Translations under genes and position numbers: made by a program | In this document: positions 1-12,506 of the stretch, in pieces | Layout: each line of letters begins with the position of its first letter | Numbering within the stretch: the first letter of the stretch is position 1 | The notes under the pieces: generated by a model | Database searches by the model: none | The model's input: only the letters and a program-made list of their open reading frames with translations | What the model was told of the DNA's origin: nothing | Source: Tribonema minus | Lineage: Eukaryota > Sar > Xanthophyceae > Tribonematales > Tribonemataceae | Direction: 5' to 3' | DNA length: 64,000 nt | Assembly: GCA_017506865.1 (NCBI GenBank) | Contig: JAFCMP010000168.1 | Coordinates: forward strand, 186,001-250,000

Positions 1-1
1 G

Positions 2-2875
2 CACGGCGGCAACGGCAACAGCAACGGCAACGGCGCCGCCGGCCGCCGCAATTCCACGGAGCGCCTGAACCTGGTGGTGCTGAAGCAGAGCGGTTGGGAG
101 GAGGGGCGCCTCGCGCAGGCGCTGCAGGTATGTATGGGTATGGCATGTTGTACGTTTACTGTAGAAGTATTCCACTTGCGGCTGGGGAAGTGCCATCCCG
201 TATGGTTTCTCGCCTTGTGGGTCACGCGTGGATGTAGCGCGCAGAGCTCGCACGCCGCACCCCGCCCTCCACGTCACCCACTGCAGCAAGCGACTGCACC
301 ACGCACACGAGAAGGAGTACCTAGCAAAGCAACATGACGGCTCTCACCCCACAGACAGACTCGTATCAAGGCCACCCAGCTCCTTGCAGACCCCATTTCA
401 AACGTAGCATGTTGTACTCCTTTTTTAAAGTGCCAAAGTTGCTCGAGAGTGAGGGCGTTGCGACAGAGCACGCTGGGGAGCGTGGGCATTTTGCGCCGCG
501 ACTCGGCCGTGGCATCGCCCCGCCGGCCGCGTGCCCGGCCGCACAGCCTCTGCAGCAGGCACTGTGGGTGCGTACCGGTAGACTATGGCACGTGCTTCCA
601 TTGCGCAGCGCCAGCGTCAGCTGGTTCTGCTTTTTGGGCCTCAAGGCAGCGCGCGATGGAACCTGTCGTGGAGCGTGGATGTTGAGAGTCGTGGTTTGGT
701 CGCGCCGACTGCAGCCTGGCCGCCGCCGGCTGTGCGTGCGTGTGCGCCGAACGAAGCGTGCTGTGACGCTGAGCTCCTGGGGGCGTGCGCGGCTTTGGCT
801 GCGCTGTGTGACCGCAGCATCCCCCCACTCACTGTTGCTGACCGAAACAGGGACAGCGCAGGGCCCGTGCGACGCCAGGGCATGCTGGCACAGACCGCGC
901 CGCGACGCTGAGGCTCCTTGGGACATGCGCGGCTTAGGGTTAGGGTTAGGGTTAGGGTTAGGGTTAGTTGCGCCGCGCGACCGCAACATTGCTCAGCTCG
1001 CTTTTGCTGACCATGCGGCAATGCGCCGTCTTGCTATCGCGCTGAGCACTGATGACCACGTGCCCCCCGTGACACGACGTGTTCTGCCGCGCAGGAGGAG
1101 TTCCTGAGCAAGCGCATCGACCTGATCGCGGAGGACCAGCAGGGCAACGTGTTCATCGATCCCAGGTGCGTCCCCCCTCCTTGCGGCGGCAGCGGCGGCT
1201 TGCACTCTGCGGCGCAGGCACGGTGCATTCGCAGACAGACGATGTTGGTGTTTTCGCGGATGGCACACTTGACGTAGTTAGTTTGTGCCATGGTGTCTGC
1301 GTTGAAACCTGCCGCCGTCTGGGGCGTCGCATGTGTCTGCGCACAGGCGCTTCTGACAGTCTGACTGAGTGTAAGTGACACGTATAGTCACTACTTTGGC
1401 ACACAGATAAATCGACACCTTTCAGTCAGCAACCGGCCGGAACATTTGTGGTTCGTCACACAGAGTCCTCTTTCAAGATCGCACGGGTCCGAATTCAGAA
1501 CACGCCTGTAGTACACGTCTGGACGAGCGCGTGACCTCTGCACCAGCGCGCTGCGGGGTGCGCGGAGCCCATGAGCACGCCAGCGTCGCCGTTGCCGTGT
1601 GACGCCACAGCAGCGTCGGCTCGGCAGCGTCGCTTCGCGCCTGCGCGCATGCGTGCCGCCCACCCAGTCCGTGCGCCGCGACGCTCTGCGCCTTTGATCG
1701 CCCTCAGCGCATCCGCTCGCGCGCGCGCGCCGTCGCGCTGCACCCCCGGCACTGCGGCCGCAGCGCCTGACCACAGGGGGGCTGCGCAGCACAAACTTCA
1801 AATCGAACTCCAACTTGCTTGCCTGACCCCGCCATCGCTCTGCCACCCCGGGCACTGCGGCCGCAGCGCGCCTGACTGCAGGGCTGCAGCGGCATGAAAC
1901 CAAACTACGACTTCAACTTTGACCTGCTCGCCTAAACCCTCGATTGCTGCCCCCCATCGCTCGCCGCGCCGCTCAGCGCGTGGACCGTCCCCGAGAACAT
2001 GCAGCGGCACAAGCTTCAACTTCAACTTGCTCGTCTAACACCTGGATTGCTGCCCCCCAACGCTCGCCGCGCCGCTCAGCGCATGGACCGTCCCCGAGAA
2101 CATGCCGCTGGGGCACCTGCACGTGCTGTTTGAGCTGCTGCGCGCGACGCGCCTCTTTGTCACCGCCGCCGGCCAGCTGCGCGGCGTCATCACGCGCGAC
2201 AGGATCTACCAGGCGCTGCAGGTGCGTTTTGCGGTGTTCAACTTCAAGTTCATTAAATCTTGAAGTGCCCATGCGACATGCAGCTTCAAAGAGGGAGCCC
2301 CAAGGGAGGTGGAATGTCGCCCTGCATGTTGGTACGTACGGCGACGCCGTCTACAGCCACCAAGTCTACGTTTCCATGGTCGCTTATGCATCAACGGGCC
2401 CAAGTGGCGCCACCCGCATGAGAGAGCCGCCACATTGCAGGCCGCAACGGCCGCGAAGCGAGGCATCGTTAATTGCGGACGCGCACCGTGCACCGCCAGG
2501 CGCGCGACCGCGTGCACGCGCAACAGCAGCCGAGCGCGCGTCCGATCACGCGTCGTGCGAGTGCTGCAGCGGCCGCCTACTCGTCACTCCATATTGCGCC
2601 GCGCCTTGCATGCTGCGCCACGCTTGCAGAGCTCCGTCGCATGCCTGTCGCTGCGTCATATCAGCATCGCGCCTGCAACTGAAACAATGCGACCGCTGCC
2701 ACTGGCGCAGGCAACGCTGGAGCCGCCGCCGAGCGCGCGCGACGCCGCGTCGCGCGGCGGCAGCTGCCTCAGCGAGAGCAGGCGCGGAGGCTGCGGCAGC
2801 GGGGCTGGCGGCGGCGGCGGCGGCGACACGGCCGGCGGCAATGACAGTCCGTTGCTGCACGACCTGCCGGTGTGA
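2..2875 (+). CDS. CLC chloride channel/transporter, C-terminal CBS region (partial, 5' end outside window)
   Basis: Four exons are proposed: <2..127, 1095..1165, 2080..2221 and 2711..2875. Phases agree and all introns are GT-AG. Exon 3 reads through TVPENMPLGHLHVLFELL, then FVTAAGQLRGVITRD, which is the classic last CBS domain of eukaryotic CLC proteins (family consensus: TVP, L..lF..L, lfV...G.l.GviTR.dl). Exon 2 supplies IDLIAEDQQGNVFIDP just before it. CLC proteins are membrane Cl- channels or Cl-/H+ exchangers, and the CBS pair is the cytosolic regulatory part. The last exon is a Gly/Ser-rich tail ending in HDLPV; it is the least certain, and an extra exon in the 489-bp gap cannot be excluded. 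Intron 1 (967 bp) holds five TTAGGG units and a decayed repeat. Intron 2 contains a second copy of the exon 3 acceptor. The membrane part lies left of the window. Confidence 0.8.
165..415. repeat. Decayed copy of the doublet element, inside CLC intron 1
   Basis: The stretch follows, in order, words of the intact element at 56580-57638: 'attccacttg', 'ggatgtagc', 'caccccgcc', 'gcaagcgactg', 'cacagacagac', 'ggccacccagctcc'. Many substitutions and gaps separate them. It is read as an old fragment of the same family; only one half-unit is recognisable. Confidence 0.6.
933..967 (+). repeat. Interstitial telomere-type repeat (TTAGGG)5
   Basis: Five perfect TTAGGG units lie in intron 1 of the CLC gene, with no subtelomeric context. 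TTAGGG is the telomere repeat of stramenopiles, haptophytes and animals. Confidence 0.95.
1941..2000 (+). repeat. Decoy copy of the CLC exon 3 acceptor and exon start
   Basis: This 60-bp stretch nearly matches 2044-2104: end of the intron, cgctcag acceptor, then the codons for AWTVPENM. Beyond the copied edge the reading frame shifts and reaches a stop, so the copy is not a usable exon. The spacing of about 103 bp and further imperfect units upstream (about 1755-1940) suggest repeated tandem duplication. Confidence 0.85.
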
Positions 2876-5201
2876 CGGCACCGTGGGGCCCACTCGTCGC
2901 AATGGAGCACACGTGGATGCTGACGTGGAGGCTGTACGTGATAGGCGCACGCCGCTAGGGCACTCTGTTCGATGTTCAGTTAGTGAGAGGCGTGGCGCCG
3001 GCTGGTGATGCGGCAGCGGCGGCGGCGGCGGTGATTGCGGCAGCAGCGGCAGCAGCAGCAGCGGCAGCACGGACAGCGCAGCAGCAGCTGCACCGACCAT
3101 GCGGCCTGCGCTGGCAAGCGGTGGCGCACCAGGCGCTGTGTCAATGGGCGCACGCGCGGCACGCGCGCGTGCGCATGCACGGTGTGGCTTCACACGTGCA
3201 GCACTGCAGCCAGCACTTGTACAGAATCCGATTATGATTACCCTCCCTCGAGGAGCCCTGCGGCAACGCGAACGAATCGAAGCACAAGACCGGCTCGTCT
3301 GGCCGCGGCGTCCAGGGGACGCCTTCGCGCATTTACTGGGGGGCAGAGGTGCGGCACTTGTGCTGACAGCCCCCCCCCCTTCCCCCTCTTTTTGCCCCTC
3401 CCCCGGCCCCCGTTTACGCGAGGCACACGACGGTGTGTTCGCAAAGCATTTTACTGGCAGCGAGTGATGCCGCGTGCCCCTGCCCCCCCCCCCCCCCCCC
3501 CCTTCTTGTCCATCCACACATGCAGTATACCGGTCCCTTCGATCACCGCGGAAACGCATCCTACGACACGCAGACGCAGACACTGAGTGCCGCAAGGCAT
3601 TGTGTGGATGAGTTCGGATAGTCGGAGGTACGACGACGCTTGTGCACGGCTACGCCGTGCGTGTTGGCACGTGAACAGCATCCCCGGGGCCGCACGCACG
3701 CGCTTCGTACCCGGCGCCTATGCCGCGAGGAAGCGATCGGATCGCGCACAGCGGCTGTTGCCGTCTTGTAGGCCCTAGTCGGGCTGGCCGCGTTGTACAA
3801 CATGTGCAAGCATTGCTGACAACTTGTACAAGCGTGCTCTGTGATGTTGTTTTGTGTGCCTGTTGCCTGCCGCGCACATCACCGTTGGGTGCAGAGCGCC
3901 TTGCACTGTCGCGTAATGCTTGCCGCCCTCGCTCGCTGTCGTGCCTGTGCGCGATCACGCTCTGCGGCATGCTTCCATGTGTGCGGCACATGCTGCGCAT
4001 GCATTGTGCCCCGGCGGAGTGCCAATCATCTCATTTCCTCGTTCACTAAGGTGGCACAGGAAGCACCCCCCGCCCTGAAAGACTTGGGGACAAGTGGCCC
4101 TCCTTGGGGGGGGGGCGGGGCTGGGAGCCGTGGCAGCACTTTCTATGATGCAGCGTTTGCCCGAGCTTCTTGACCATTGTGTAAGTCGTCACACATCTCA
4201 CAAGCTTCGACTGACATAGCCATGTGCCCACTGTACCCTCATACCCTGGGTGCGCACTCTGGTGTGGGCAGTACCTAATCCAGTACCTAATCCACAGTAG
4301 ACCTATGCGCGTCGCACTTCTCCACTACTACATGATGCAAACGGCAGTGCGCGCAGCCGCGGTTCGTGTGCCATTGTACATATGGTCACGTGATGTCAGC
4401 CCGGTGAATCACAAACGACGAGTACATCGTGCTTGAACTTGAAAGCATGGGAACAGGGGTGTGCACATGCGATAATAGCAAAGCGCAATGCAGCCCGCCG
4501 CGGCACGCACTTGACGACAGATGCCACAATGAAAATGTGGCGTGCTGCTGAGGAGAGAAACAAACCGGAATGTCATTGCCAAACCCCATCGTGTCATGCT
4601 GTAAAGGAAGGAACTACCGTGAGCACAAACCGCCTCTGCTGATGATCTGTATTGCGTAAATCTGAGGTAACAGCAGCCCTGGCAGGGCCACCCGTAACGT
4701 GTTCAAAACTCCGGATGATGCAGCGGAAGGCTGCGACCACGTCCGGCGCGTTGCAACGCACTGCTTCAACTGCTATGTACATCTACCTATTCACTCTGCA
4801 CTTTGGCCATCCCCACGTACTATTTTTGTGTTACCACATCTCCCCCACAACGCACAATGTTCTGCAGCTGCTCCGACCCCTTGACCGACACGACGCGCAG
4901 ACGCTCTGACACTTCTTCAGTTGACGCCCTGCGCGCCAGCGGACACGGCTAGCAAACACGTTGCCGCGGAGCAGTCCACCAGTTGAAGCCGCAATGATCA
5001 TCACCAGCACCACGCCGCGACGCGCGCACGCGGAAATTCAGTCTCAAAACTGCGCACGCGGCGCAGCGCGCCGGGTCCGGAACTAGGTGGTCGCGCCGCA
5101 GCGGCAGCGGGCGAGAGCATCGAACTCGCGCGCCGCGGCTGTGACGAAGAGAGTCACTGGCTACCGCGGCATCACCGGAAGCGCTGCCTTGCGCCCTGCT
5201 C
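2876..5201. other. Intergenic stretch between convergent CLC and DMT genes
   Basis: 2.3 kb with no supported gene. It contains poly-C runs (about 3368-3415 and 3481-3502), a GCA/GCG-rich microsatellite near 3010-3070, and a less G+C-rich tract at 4140-4900. Open frames here have no recognisable domain or coding-like composition. The 3' UTRs of both neighbours must lie here. Confidence 0.6.
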
Positions 5202-8200
5202 TCACTCCTTGCGCGCGCGCGCCGCCGCTGCCAGCGCCACTCCCTCCTCATCCTCGACGTCCGACAGGTAGCCGTCAAAGTCGTCGTCGGGCAGGCCGAA
5301 CGCGGCGTAGTCATCCGCCTTGACAGCAGTAACAGCAGCGACTGCGGGGTCCTCCGACTCCGGCGGCGTCACCGCGGCAATCGCGAGCGCGCTGAGGAAG
5401 AGGCCCGCGCCCGCGACGCCGACGGTGCGGATCGTCTCGCCGAGCACGAGCGTCGCGATTAGCGAGTTCCAGAGCGGGTTCGTGCTGCGCACGCGCGGTG
5501 TGTGTGTGTGTGTGTGTGTGGGGGGGGGGGGGTCAGCATCGGCAGGGGAGGCGCGCGGCTGCGGCAGGAGCGAGGGGAGACGAGGTGCTGCAGTGCCGTG
5601 GCGGCGCAGCAGCGCGTGCGGCCCCAGCTCGATGCTCGCTGGAACGCGCAGAGCTCTGCGCTTTGCGGGCGGCGCCTGTGACTGTACCGCCCGCGGCCGC
5701 GGCCGCTGCGCGCAGCAGCAGCGGCATGTACGCACCAGTTGTTGTTAACCGTCACGTCTGCTGCAAGCCGTTCCTCACGGCCTGGGCGCTGTCGGCCCAG
5801 CACCAGCTTCAGCTGTTGCTCTGAACATAATGACTGCGCCTGCCGTATATGGCTCAGACACATGCTCTCACAGATCACGAAGCGCCTCGCCAGTATCACC
5901 CCAAATCCGTGCCGCCCACGGCTGCGCGCCGAACCTTGGCTTCCTGCCGCCAAGCAGGACTGCTGCTTGAAGGGAGCATCACGCCTCCCCGTCTCCCATG
6001 CTTCAACTTCCATGTCAATTTAACCCGTAACACAAACGAGGCGCTGGCATCGTCGCTGCGCGTACCTGTCGACATCAAGCGCTCCCCCCTCCCCCCCCCC
6101 ACCCACCTACGTCAAAATCACACGTCAGACAATGAGGCGTCGACATCAGCGCTGTATCTCCGTCAAAATCACACGTCAGATGATGATCATCACCGCACCT
6201 GTAAATGAGCTGCGCGCGGCTGGGCCCGACCTGGCGCTGCGCGCCGACCTGCAGCAGCGTCGCGATGCCGTTGGCCGCTCCGCCGCTGAAGATGGCCACG
6301 CCCGCTATCAGCCGCGCCTCGTCCGGGGTCACCTGTAACAGTCGATTGTGCGTGTGTGCGGGGGGGGGGGGAGGGGGTGGGGGGGCTTCGGGCATGAGTG
6401 CAGGTCAGGGTCCGCCTTCACAGCGCCATTGCGGGCGCTGTGGCATGCGCAGGGGCTCTCCGGCGTTGGGTGCGAGAATGCAGCGCGCTATCAGCCGCGC
6501 CGCATCCGGGGTCACCTGTAGCAGCAGATTGTGTGTACGTGCAGGGAGGGGGTGGTTCGAGGGCACGAGTGCAGGTCGGGGTCCGCCTCCAGCGTCATGG
6601 CAGGTGTGTGCGGTGGCATGCGCAGGCGTTTCCGGAGTTGGGCGCAAGAATGCAGCGCGCAGGCCGGACAAGGAGGGCCAGCAGCAGGTACGTAGGGTAC
6701 GAATAGCACTCCGCTGAGCACTGTGATGCACAGCTCCAGATCTTTCAAAGCAGGGGGGTGGGCAGGAAGGGGGGGGTATCATGCACATAGCAGGTACGAC
6801 AGTACTGCGCTGAGCACTGCAATGCCCGATAGCAATCGACGCACTCCCCCCCCCCGCTTCTGGGGGAGAGGGGGGGGGGGGGTATGCATTCATGCGCGCT
6901 CTCCCCTCCGAAGCGCGCCGACGCATACTACGTGTGGGGGTGGGAAGGGGGAGAGGGTGCCGAGGTGGGGGATATGCATGCATGCACGTGCTCTCCTCCT
7001 AAAACGAGCCGACGCGAACGCACCTGCGCCGCCCAGTCCAGCACCTGCTGCCCCTGCGGCGTGCCGGACGCGACGAGCGCTGCCACCGCCGCCACAGAGT
7101 ACAGCGTCTGAAAGCCCGTCTTGTAGAGCGTCAGGGGGAGCGTGCGCGCGCGCTTCGACCACGCGTTCACCCTGCAAGCCAGCCGCAGCGCCGTCACAGT
7201 CAGTGCGCGTAGGTGGTGGGAATGAATCAGAAGATCGCAGAGCTCTACATGCAACAAGGTGTGGTCAGCCGCCAGTACCTTCCACCGGTATGTGATGCCG
7301 TAGGCGGTGTTGTCATTGAACTTGAGACGCGTGAGGTGGCAGAGGTGCTCAGAAAGACGATTCTGGCGTGCGGGGTGTGCACATCTAGTTACTGCACAGG
7401 GCCTCGCGGGAAGCGTCGGCGCACGCGTCCGTCACCACTTCAACCTGCCGGCCGGCACCCAGCATGCAGCACGTGAAAGTCTAGTTGCTTGAGTGGAGGG
7501 TCAGAGGCGGCATGAGGGTGCGCGTCAACCCGGCCGTCCTCCAGCAGCCAAGACACCACCGAATTTTTGTGCGCGCTCAGTCCGCGCGAGCTGACGCGCG
7601 TCACACCGCATGCATACGACGACACCACGCTGCGCAAAAGATCGCTGTCCGCATCACGTGCATCACTGCTCACATCACGCGGTCACGAAAACCAGCACGC
7701 TGCTCGCAAGTTTGTCGAGCTTGCAGACCCGCCGCTCAGGAACCAGCCGCAGCCGCAGCCGCTGCCCCGCGCCAGGCGCTCGCCACCAGCTCGTACGCAC
7801 ACGTCTTCGTTGTCTACGTTTCACTACAAAAGTCCTGCGCGGAGCACATGACGTGGGGCACGCAGCCTGCATCATGCCCAAGCGCCCCCTGCAGACCACT
7901 GCCCAACGCGTCACCTGCACCTCGCCTGAGCTGAGCACTGTTGCTGAGCACTGTTGCTCAACCCTCCCCCCCCCAGCGCCCCTGCTGAGCACTGCCCAGC
8001 GCCCTTGCTGAGCACTGCGCAGCACCCCCGCTGAGCACTGCGCAGCACCCCTCAGCCGAGCGGCGCACCGCCTCCTGCCAAGCACGTCCCTCCCGCCGAC
8101 CAGCCTCGCCTGAACGCCGTACGCCATGTGACCCCCCCCCCCCCCCCCCCGGTTGGCGGAGGCGCCCTTGCCTGACGCTGTACACCACGTGCCCCCTCCC

Positions 8201-10728
8201 CCCCCCCGCCCCCCCGTTGGCGGAGGCGCCCTTGCCGTTCAGAGGTCAACTACATGCGACGACCCTGCAAAGGTTGCGTGGCGCTCGCGCGCCGGCGCAC
8301 GCCTGCTGCGCACCGCCCAGCATCACTGCCGAGCGCCTGACCGAAGCTGGGCGCTCTGGCCCGCCCGGCCCAGCGCCCCCCGGCTGCGCAATGCTGAGCG
8401 CGCGCCGCCTGACGTCGTGCGCCGCGAGAAAGCGGCGCACGGTCGACGACTACTACACGTCACCCGCTTCGCTACTGCACGGTGACCGTGCACGGATCGC
8501 GTCGAGCAAGGCGCGCGCGGCGGCCTGCGCGTGTGCCGCGGCGCGCCCCCCTCCGAGCGCTGCTGCCTCACCTGACGTCGTACGCCGCGTAGAACCCCGC
8601 CGCGGCGACGCAGTACGCGTCCCCCAGCAGCAGGTTGTGCAGGTTGGCGCCGCCCACGTTGGTCGCGCCGTCCAGCGTCAGCAGCCCCACGCCGCCGAAC
8701 GCCATGGCCACCGCCGCCCACAGCTGCGGCTTGAGGCGCACGCCCATCGCCGCCTGCGCCAGGGGCACCTGGGGCGAGGGGGGGCATGGGGGGGGGGGGG
8801 GGGAGGGGGGCGCGTATGAAAGGTTTGAGAACCCCCGCTTTCTTCTCGTTGACCGATGAGCATGAAAACCAATGCATGAGTATCGCGAAGCCTGATGAGC
8901 ACAAGCACCATGTGTGTTTATTGCAAAGCCGGTCTTGACGCCAGGAACTGCGTGCGGTGCCATGCTGGGCTGCGCCTCGGGGCCGCCGAAATGAGCGCAC
9001 CGAGTGTGAGGCGCGCACTGCGCTTCGCGTGCCCCCGCAGGCCATTCCCTGCAGTTGGCTTTGGCACCGTGTTGCGGACGCTGTCGATGCGCAGCAACAA
9101 GCAAACTTCCCCGCCCCCACAAGCTGGGCGCAGGCCGCAGCCAGCATTATGGAAGCGTCAGGCGCACGCATCAGCAGCGGGTTCAGTCCCCTTCCCCCCC
9201 CCCCCCAAAAACCCGGTACCCTCACAGGTCGTCCATCGATCGCCGCGCGCGTAAAATCGAAGCACCGCGCGCTCGCGAGCCGCAGCCGCCGTGCAGCACG
9301 CATCACATCCCGCGCACACGCGCCACGACCGCCGCCACTACGCCCTCACCATGATCGTCGTCAGCTGGATGCAGAACGCCGCCTGGCTCGACAGCGTGAG
9401 GCTGATGCCGAGGAGGTTGAGACCGACCCCCATGAACTTGTACGTGCCCAGCTCCAGCCCCGCCCTCTGCGCCTCGGTGTCGCGCAGGAACGACGGCCCC
9501 GCCGTAGCGTCGTCGTACGCCGCATCAGCGCTCAGCCCTGAGGCGCGCTGCTGCTGCTGCTGCCGCTGCTGCTGCGCCGCCTGCAGCGCGGCCGCGCCGA
9601 GCACGGTGAGCAGCGCGGCGGCGGCGCTGCCGGCGTTGAGCACGGCGATCGGCGGCGGGTGCTCCACCGTGTTGAAGCAGTAGCGCACGAGCGGCGTCTG
9701 CAGCGCCCAGCACCAGACGCAGATCATGAGCGTCGCGAGGCTCGTGATGTCTGAGGGGGCAGGGGGCGGGGGGGGGGGGGGGGGGGGGCAGAGGGGTGAG
9801 AGGAAGAGACGCGCGCTGGCCGTGAGCTGCGATGACGTGCGCGCGCTGAACTTGGTAGATGGTGGATGACTGTGTGGTGCAGCTGGCCGTTGGCACCAGG
9901 CGTGGATGGGGAGGAGTGCCTGCACTGCAGGGCGACTGCAAACTGCCACAACAGGCGATGTGCTGCACGTACTGTACTGTGATTGCACAACGCTGCGCGT
10001 TCGATTGTATGACATTACCAGCGGACTTGAAGTGCGCACTCGCGACCTGCACGTGTGTCATGGTGTTGTAACGCTGCTGCAGAGTGGTGGCTTCATTTGC
10101 GGAAACGCAACTGCATGATAGGCACGTGGTGAGTGCAGGCTCAAGAAGCAGACTGTGCTGCTGCGATTACTTCATGTAGGTTGTCAGAGATGCTGCTGGG
10201 CTCTGATCAGAGAGACAGGGGAAATAATGTCGGCGAGTTGACTTGACGTCCGACATCGAAGTGCGAACCAGACGTGATCATCCAAACATCGCAATGCAAA
10301 CAAGACACAGGACGTGATCATCCAAGCATTCGAAGACAAACTGAAACACGAGACAGCTAGCGATGCCGCTGACGACACACTGCTCATACGTGCCGACTCG
10401 CGGGCATCGAATAGCGTCGCAGAGAGGCGACGTTGTGTCTTCACTTACAGGCCTGAGATGTGTCCGGCGGCGCCACATCATTGTCAGCCGCGGCGGCGCG
10501 CAGCGGCGTCACGGAATACGGCCTCTGTGTCACCACCCGAAAGCTTCCGCCATGCCGTGCAACACTGGCGTCGAGGTGGTTGCGGTGGCCGCCCCCCAGA
10601 ACACGAACAGGAGTAAATATGGCGGGCTGCGTGCTGTGCGCGGCGGGTAGAGTAAAGCCATGCGCAGGCAACGACTGCAACAGTACCAGTGCTGCCGCTG
10701 CAGACGCCTTCATGGCAGGAGACCGCAT
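5202..10728 (-). CDS. Plastid-targeted EamA/DMT-superfamily transporter
   Basis: Six exons in transcript order: 10728..10449, 9750..9350, 8768..8572, 7171..7024, 6332..6199 and 5484..5202. All introns are GT-AG, phases agree, and the total is 480 aa. Residues 1-24 form a signal peptide followed at F25 by FTLPA, an ASAFAP-like motif of red-lineage secondary plastids; a basic transit-like stretch follows. The body has repeated hydrophobic helices typical of drug/metabolite transporters: LATLMICVWCWALQTPLVRY, the LWAAVAMAFGGVGLLTLDG block, and near the end NPLWNSLIATLVLGE. The NPLW..l...lvLgE pattern is the usual start of the last EamA helices. A Q-rich loop lies in exon 2. The acidic C-terminal tail (DDDFDGYLSDVEDEE) should be soluble. 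The substrate is unknown; plastid-envelope placement is inferred from the presequence. A second ATG lies five codons downstream at 10713. Confidence 0.88.
6398..6670. repeat. Degenerate tandem units copying the DMT exon 5 acceptor edge
   Basis: 6487-6543 copies the true boundary at 6304-6360 (start of exon 5 plus its acceptor, minus-strand gene). About 165 bp further on, 6605-6665 repeats the flank of the copy ('gtggcatgcgcagg', 'gcagcgcgc') without the exon part. All of it lies in the intron between exons 4 and 5. Confidence 0.8.
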
Positions 10729-10804
10729 CGCTGTCGCGCGCTAGGCGAATGTGTTTTACTCGACCAAGTGAACCCTGCGAAGGTGTTCATCAGAGACGGA
10801 CGAC

Positions 10805-11294
10805 ATTTTCAGGGCCTTGAAGTTTGTGGATATGAAGTTGGAGGTGAAATCACATGTGTGAGCCTGTGTGGGGCAAACATGATGTGACAAAAATGATGTG
10901 CTGCTTGCTTGCAATGCGTATGCAGCGTACAACAAAAATATTCACTGATGCAACGGCAATGACGCAGGAGCAAACGACCATAATTCCCAGCGGTGCATCA
11001 GTGACACTTGAGGCAGTAAATGCATCGTCTGCATTGTAAAGATGTGGCATTTTCAGGGCCTTGAAGTTTGCGGATTTGAAGTTGGAGGTGAATCTGTGTG
11101 AGCCTGTGTGTGGGGCAAACATGATGTGACGAAAATGATGTGCTGCTTGCTTCCAATGCGCATGCAGTGTTCACCAAAAATATTCACTGATGCAACGGCA
11201 ATGCCGCAGGAGCACATGACCAGAATTCCCAGCGGTGCATCAGTGACACTTGAGAGGCGGCAAATGGGACTGCATCATCTGCATTGTACAGGCA
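10805..11294 (+). repeat. Tandem duplication, two units of about 245 bp
   Basis: Units begin at about 10805 and 11050, each with 'ttttcagggccttgaagttt'. They stay similar through 'gatgtgctgcttgctt', 'aaaaatattcactgatgcaa' and 'cccagcggtgcatcagtgac'. Differences are mostly substitutions and a few short indels. No coding frame is shared. The first unit begins about 80 bp upstream of the DMT start, so it may overlap that gene's promoter region. Confidence 0.9.
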
Positions 11295-11301
11295 GCGTCC
11301 C

Positions 11302-12357
11302 AAGCTCGTTAACGCCGAAAGGCGTGGCAGCGAATGCGGCTGGTTTGGTGGGTGGGCTGGGCTGCAGGGCTTGCAGGAGCTAGCACCAGCGGCCCCCAGG
11401 TGATGCCAGCGTGCGTAGCCCCTTCGAGAGAACTTCAAACGTGTGGTGGTGTCTCGGAAGCCCTGGCTGGCGTGCGGAGGAGGGACAGGGAGCGGCTTGG
11501 CGTGCTTGGAGAGCAAGCGGAGTCGGCTGCACGCCACGGCACCAACCACAAGTTACTCGCAGCGGTAAATGGCAATATCTTGTCAGGCTTGCAGCCTGCG
11601 GTGAGCCGTGACCTCGCTCATCAAGGAGGCGATGCTTTACTTAGTTATATAGCCTTTCTCTCTAGCGTCAGCGCCTGGCGCCCAGTGACTCCCTCTGCTT
11701 ATCTCTATGATATCGGGGTTCACGTAGATAGCCACAATCTCCAGTTCAGGGCCCATCATGGTGACCTTGGCCTGCATGAAAACTTTGAGATGGAGTCTGC
11801 GTGGAGCTGGGTGGCCCTTAGAAGGGTCTGTCTGTGGGGGGAGAGTCTTGCAGCTTTGTTTGGTATCCCTGCTAGTGTGTGGGGGACAGTCGCTTGCGGA
11901 TGCTTTGTTGGGGGTGATATGGGAGGCCCGGTGAACCACCGTCCCGCTCATCAAGGAGGCGATGCTTTGCTTAGTTATATAGCCTTTCTTTCTAGCGTCA
12001 GCGCCTGGCGCCCAGTGACTCCCTCTGCTTATCTTTATGATATCGGGGTTCACGTAGATAGCCACAATCTCCAGTTCAGGGCCCATTATGGTGACCTTGG
12101 CCTGCATGAAAACTTTGAGATGGAGTCTGCGTGGAGCTGGGTGGCCCTAAGACGGGTCTGTCTGTGGGGGGAGAGTCTTGTAGCTTTGTTTGGTATCCCT
12201 GCTAGTATGTGGGGGACAGTCGCTTGCGGGTGCTTTGTTGGGGGTGATGTGGGGGGCGGGGTGTGGCGTGCAAGCTTTGCATGCTACATCCAAGAGTGAG
12301 AACAAGGCGACACACCTACAACATGGCATTTCCACAGCCACAAGTGGAATATAATAA
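11302..12357 (+). mobile_element. 1.06-kb doublet element, copy 1 (inverted relative to copy 2)
   Basis: Nearly identical to the reverse complement of 56580-57638. Internally it is a head-to-tail doublet: about 11612-11930 is repeated at about 11947-12262 with few changes. One 321-codon open frame (11334-12299) runs through both units, so the protein would itself be a two-fold repeat. No reverse transcriptase, transposase or other known domain is visible, so this looks non-autonomous. The 3' end is A/T-rich (ggaatataataa). Unlike copy 2, no clear target-site duplication flanks it; both copies share 'aagtac' after the A-rich end. It ends 80 bp from a tRNA gene. Confidence 0.75.
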
Positions 12358-12436
12358 AAGTACAGATGTGGTGCAGGGTCTCTTTGCTTTCAAAAGCAGC
12401 TTTGAAAAGCTCTCTGAACGTGAAAAAGAATGGGCC

Positions 12437-12506
12437 TCCGAATCGGGGAATCGAACCCCGGCCGTCTCAGCGACAATGAGAAATCCTGCCACTGGACCAA
12501 TTCGGA
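12437..12506 (-). tRNA. tRNA-Asp (anticodon GUC)
   Basis: The minus strand folds into a complete 70-nt cloverleaf. The acceptor stem TCCGAAT pairs perfectly with ATTCGGA. The D arm is GTCC/GGAT with loop AGTGGCA. The anticodon stem TCTCA/TGAGA encloses loop TTGTCGC, giving anticodon GTC with T33 and a purine at 37. The variable loop is CGGC, and the T arm is CGGGG-TTCGATT-CCCCG. There is no intron and no encoded CCA, as expected for a eukaryotic nuclear gene. A box TGGTCCAGTGG and B box GGTTCGATTCC are both present. Some body features resemble tRNA-Glu genes, but the anticodon loop reads GUC. Confidence 0.93.

Noticed and set aside
11334..12299. 321-codon frame of the doublet element as a host gene.
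   Set aside because: It is a two-fold repeat arising from the tandem DNA units, lies wholly inside a mobile repeat, and shows no domain; treated as part of the element.
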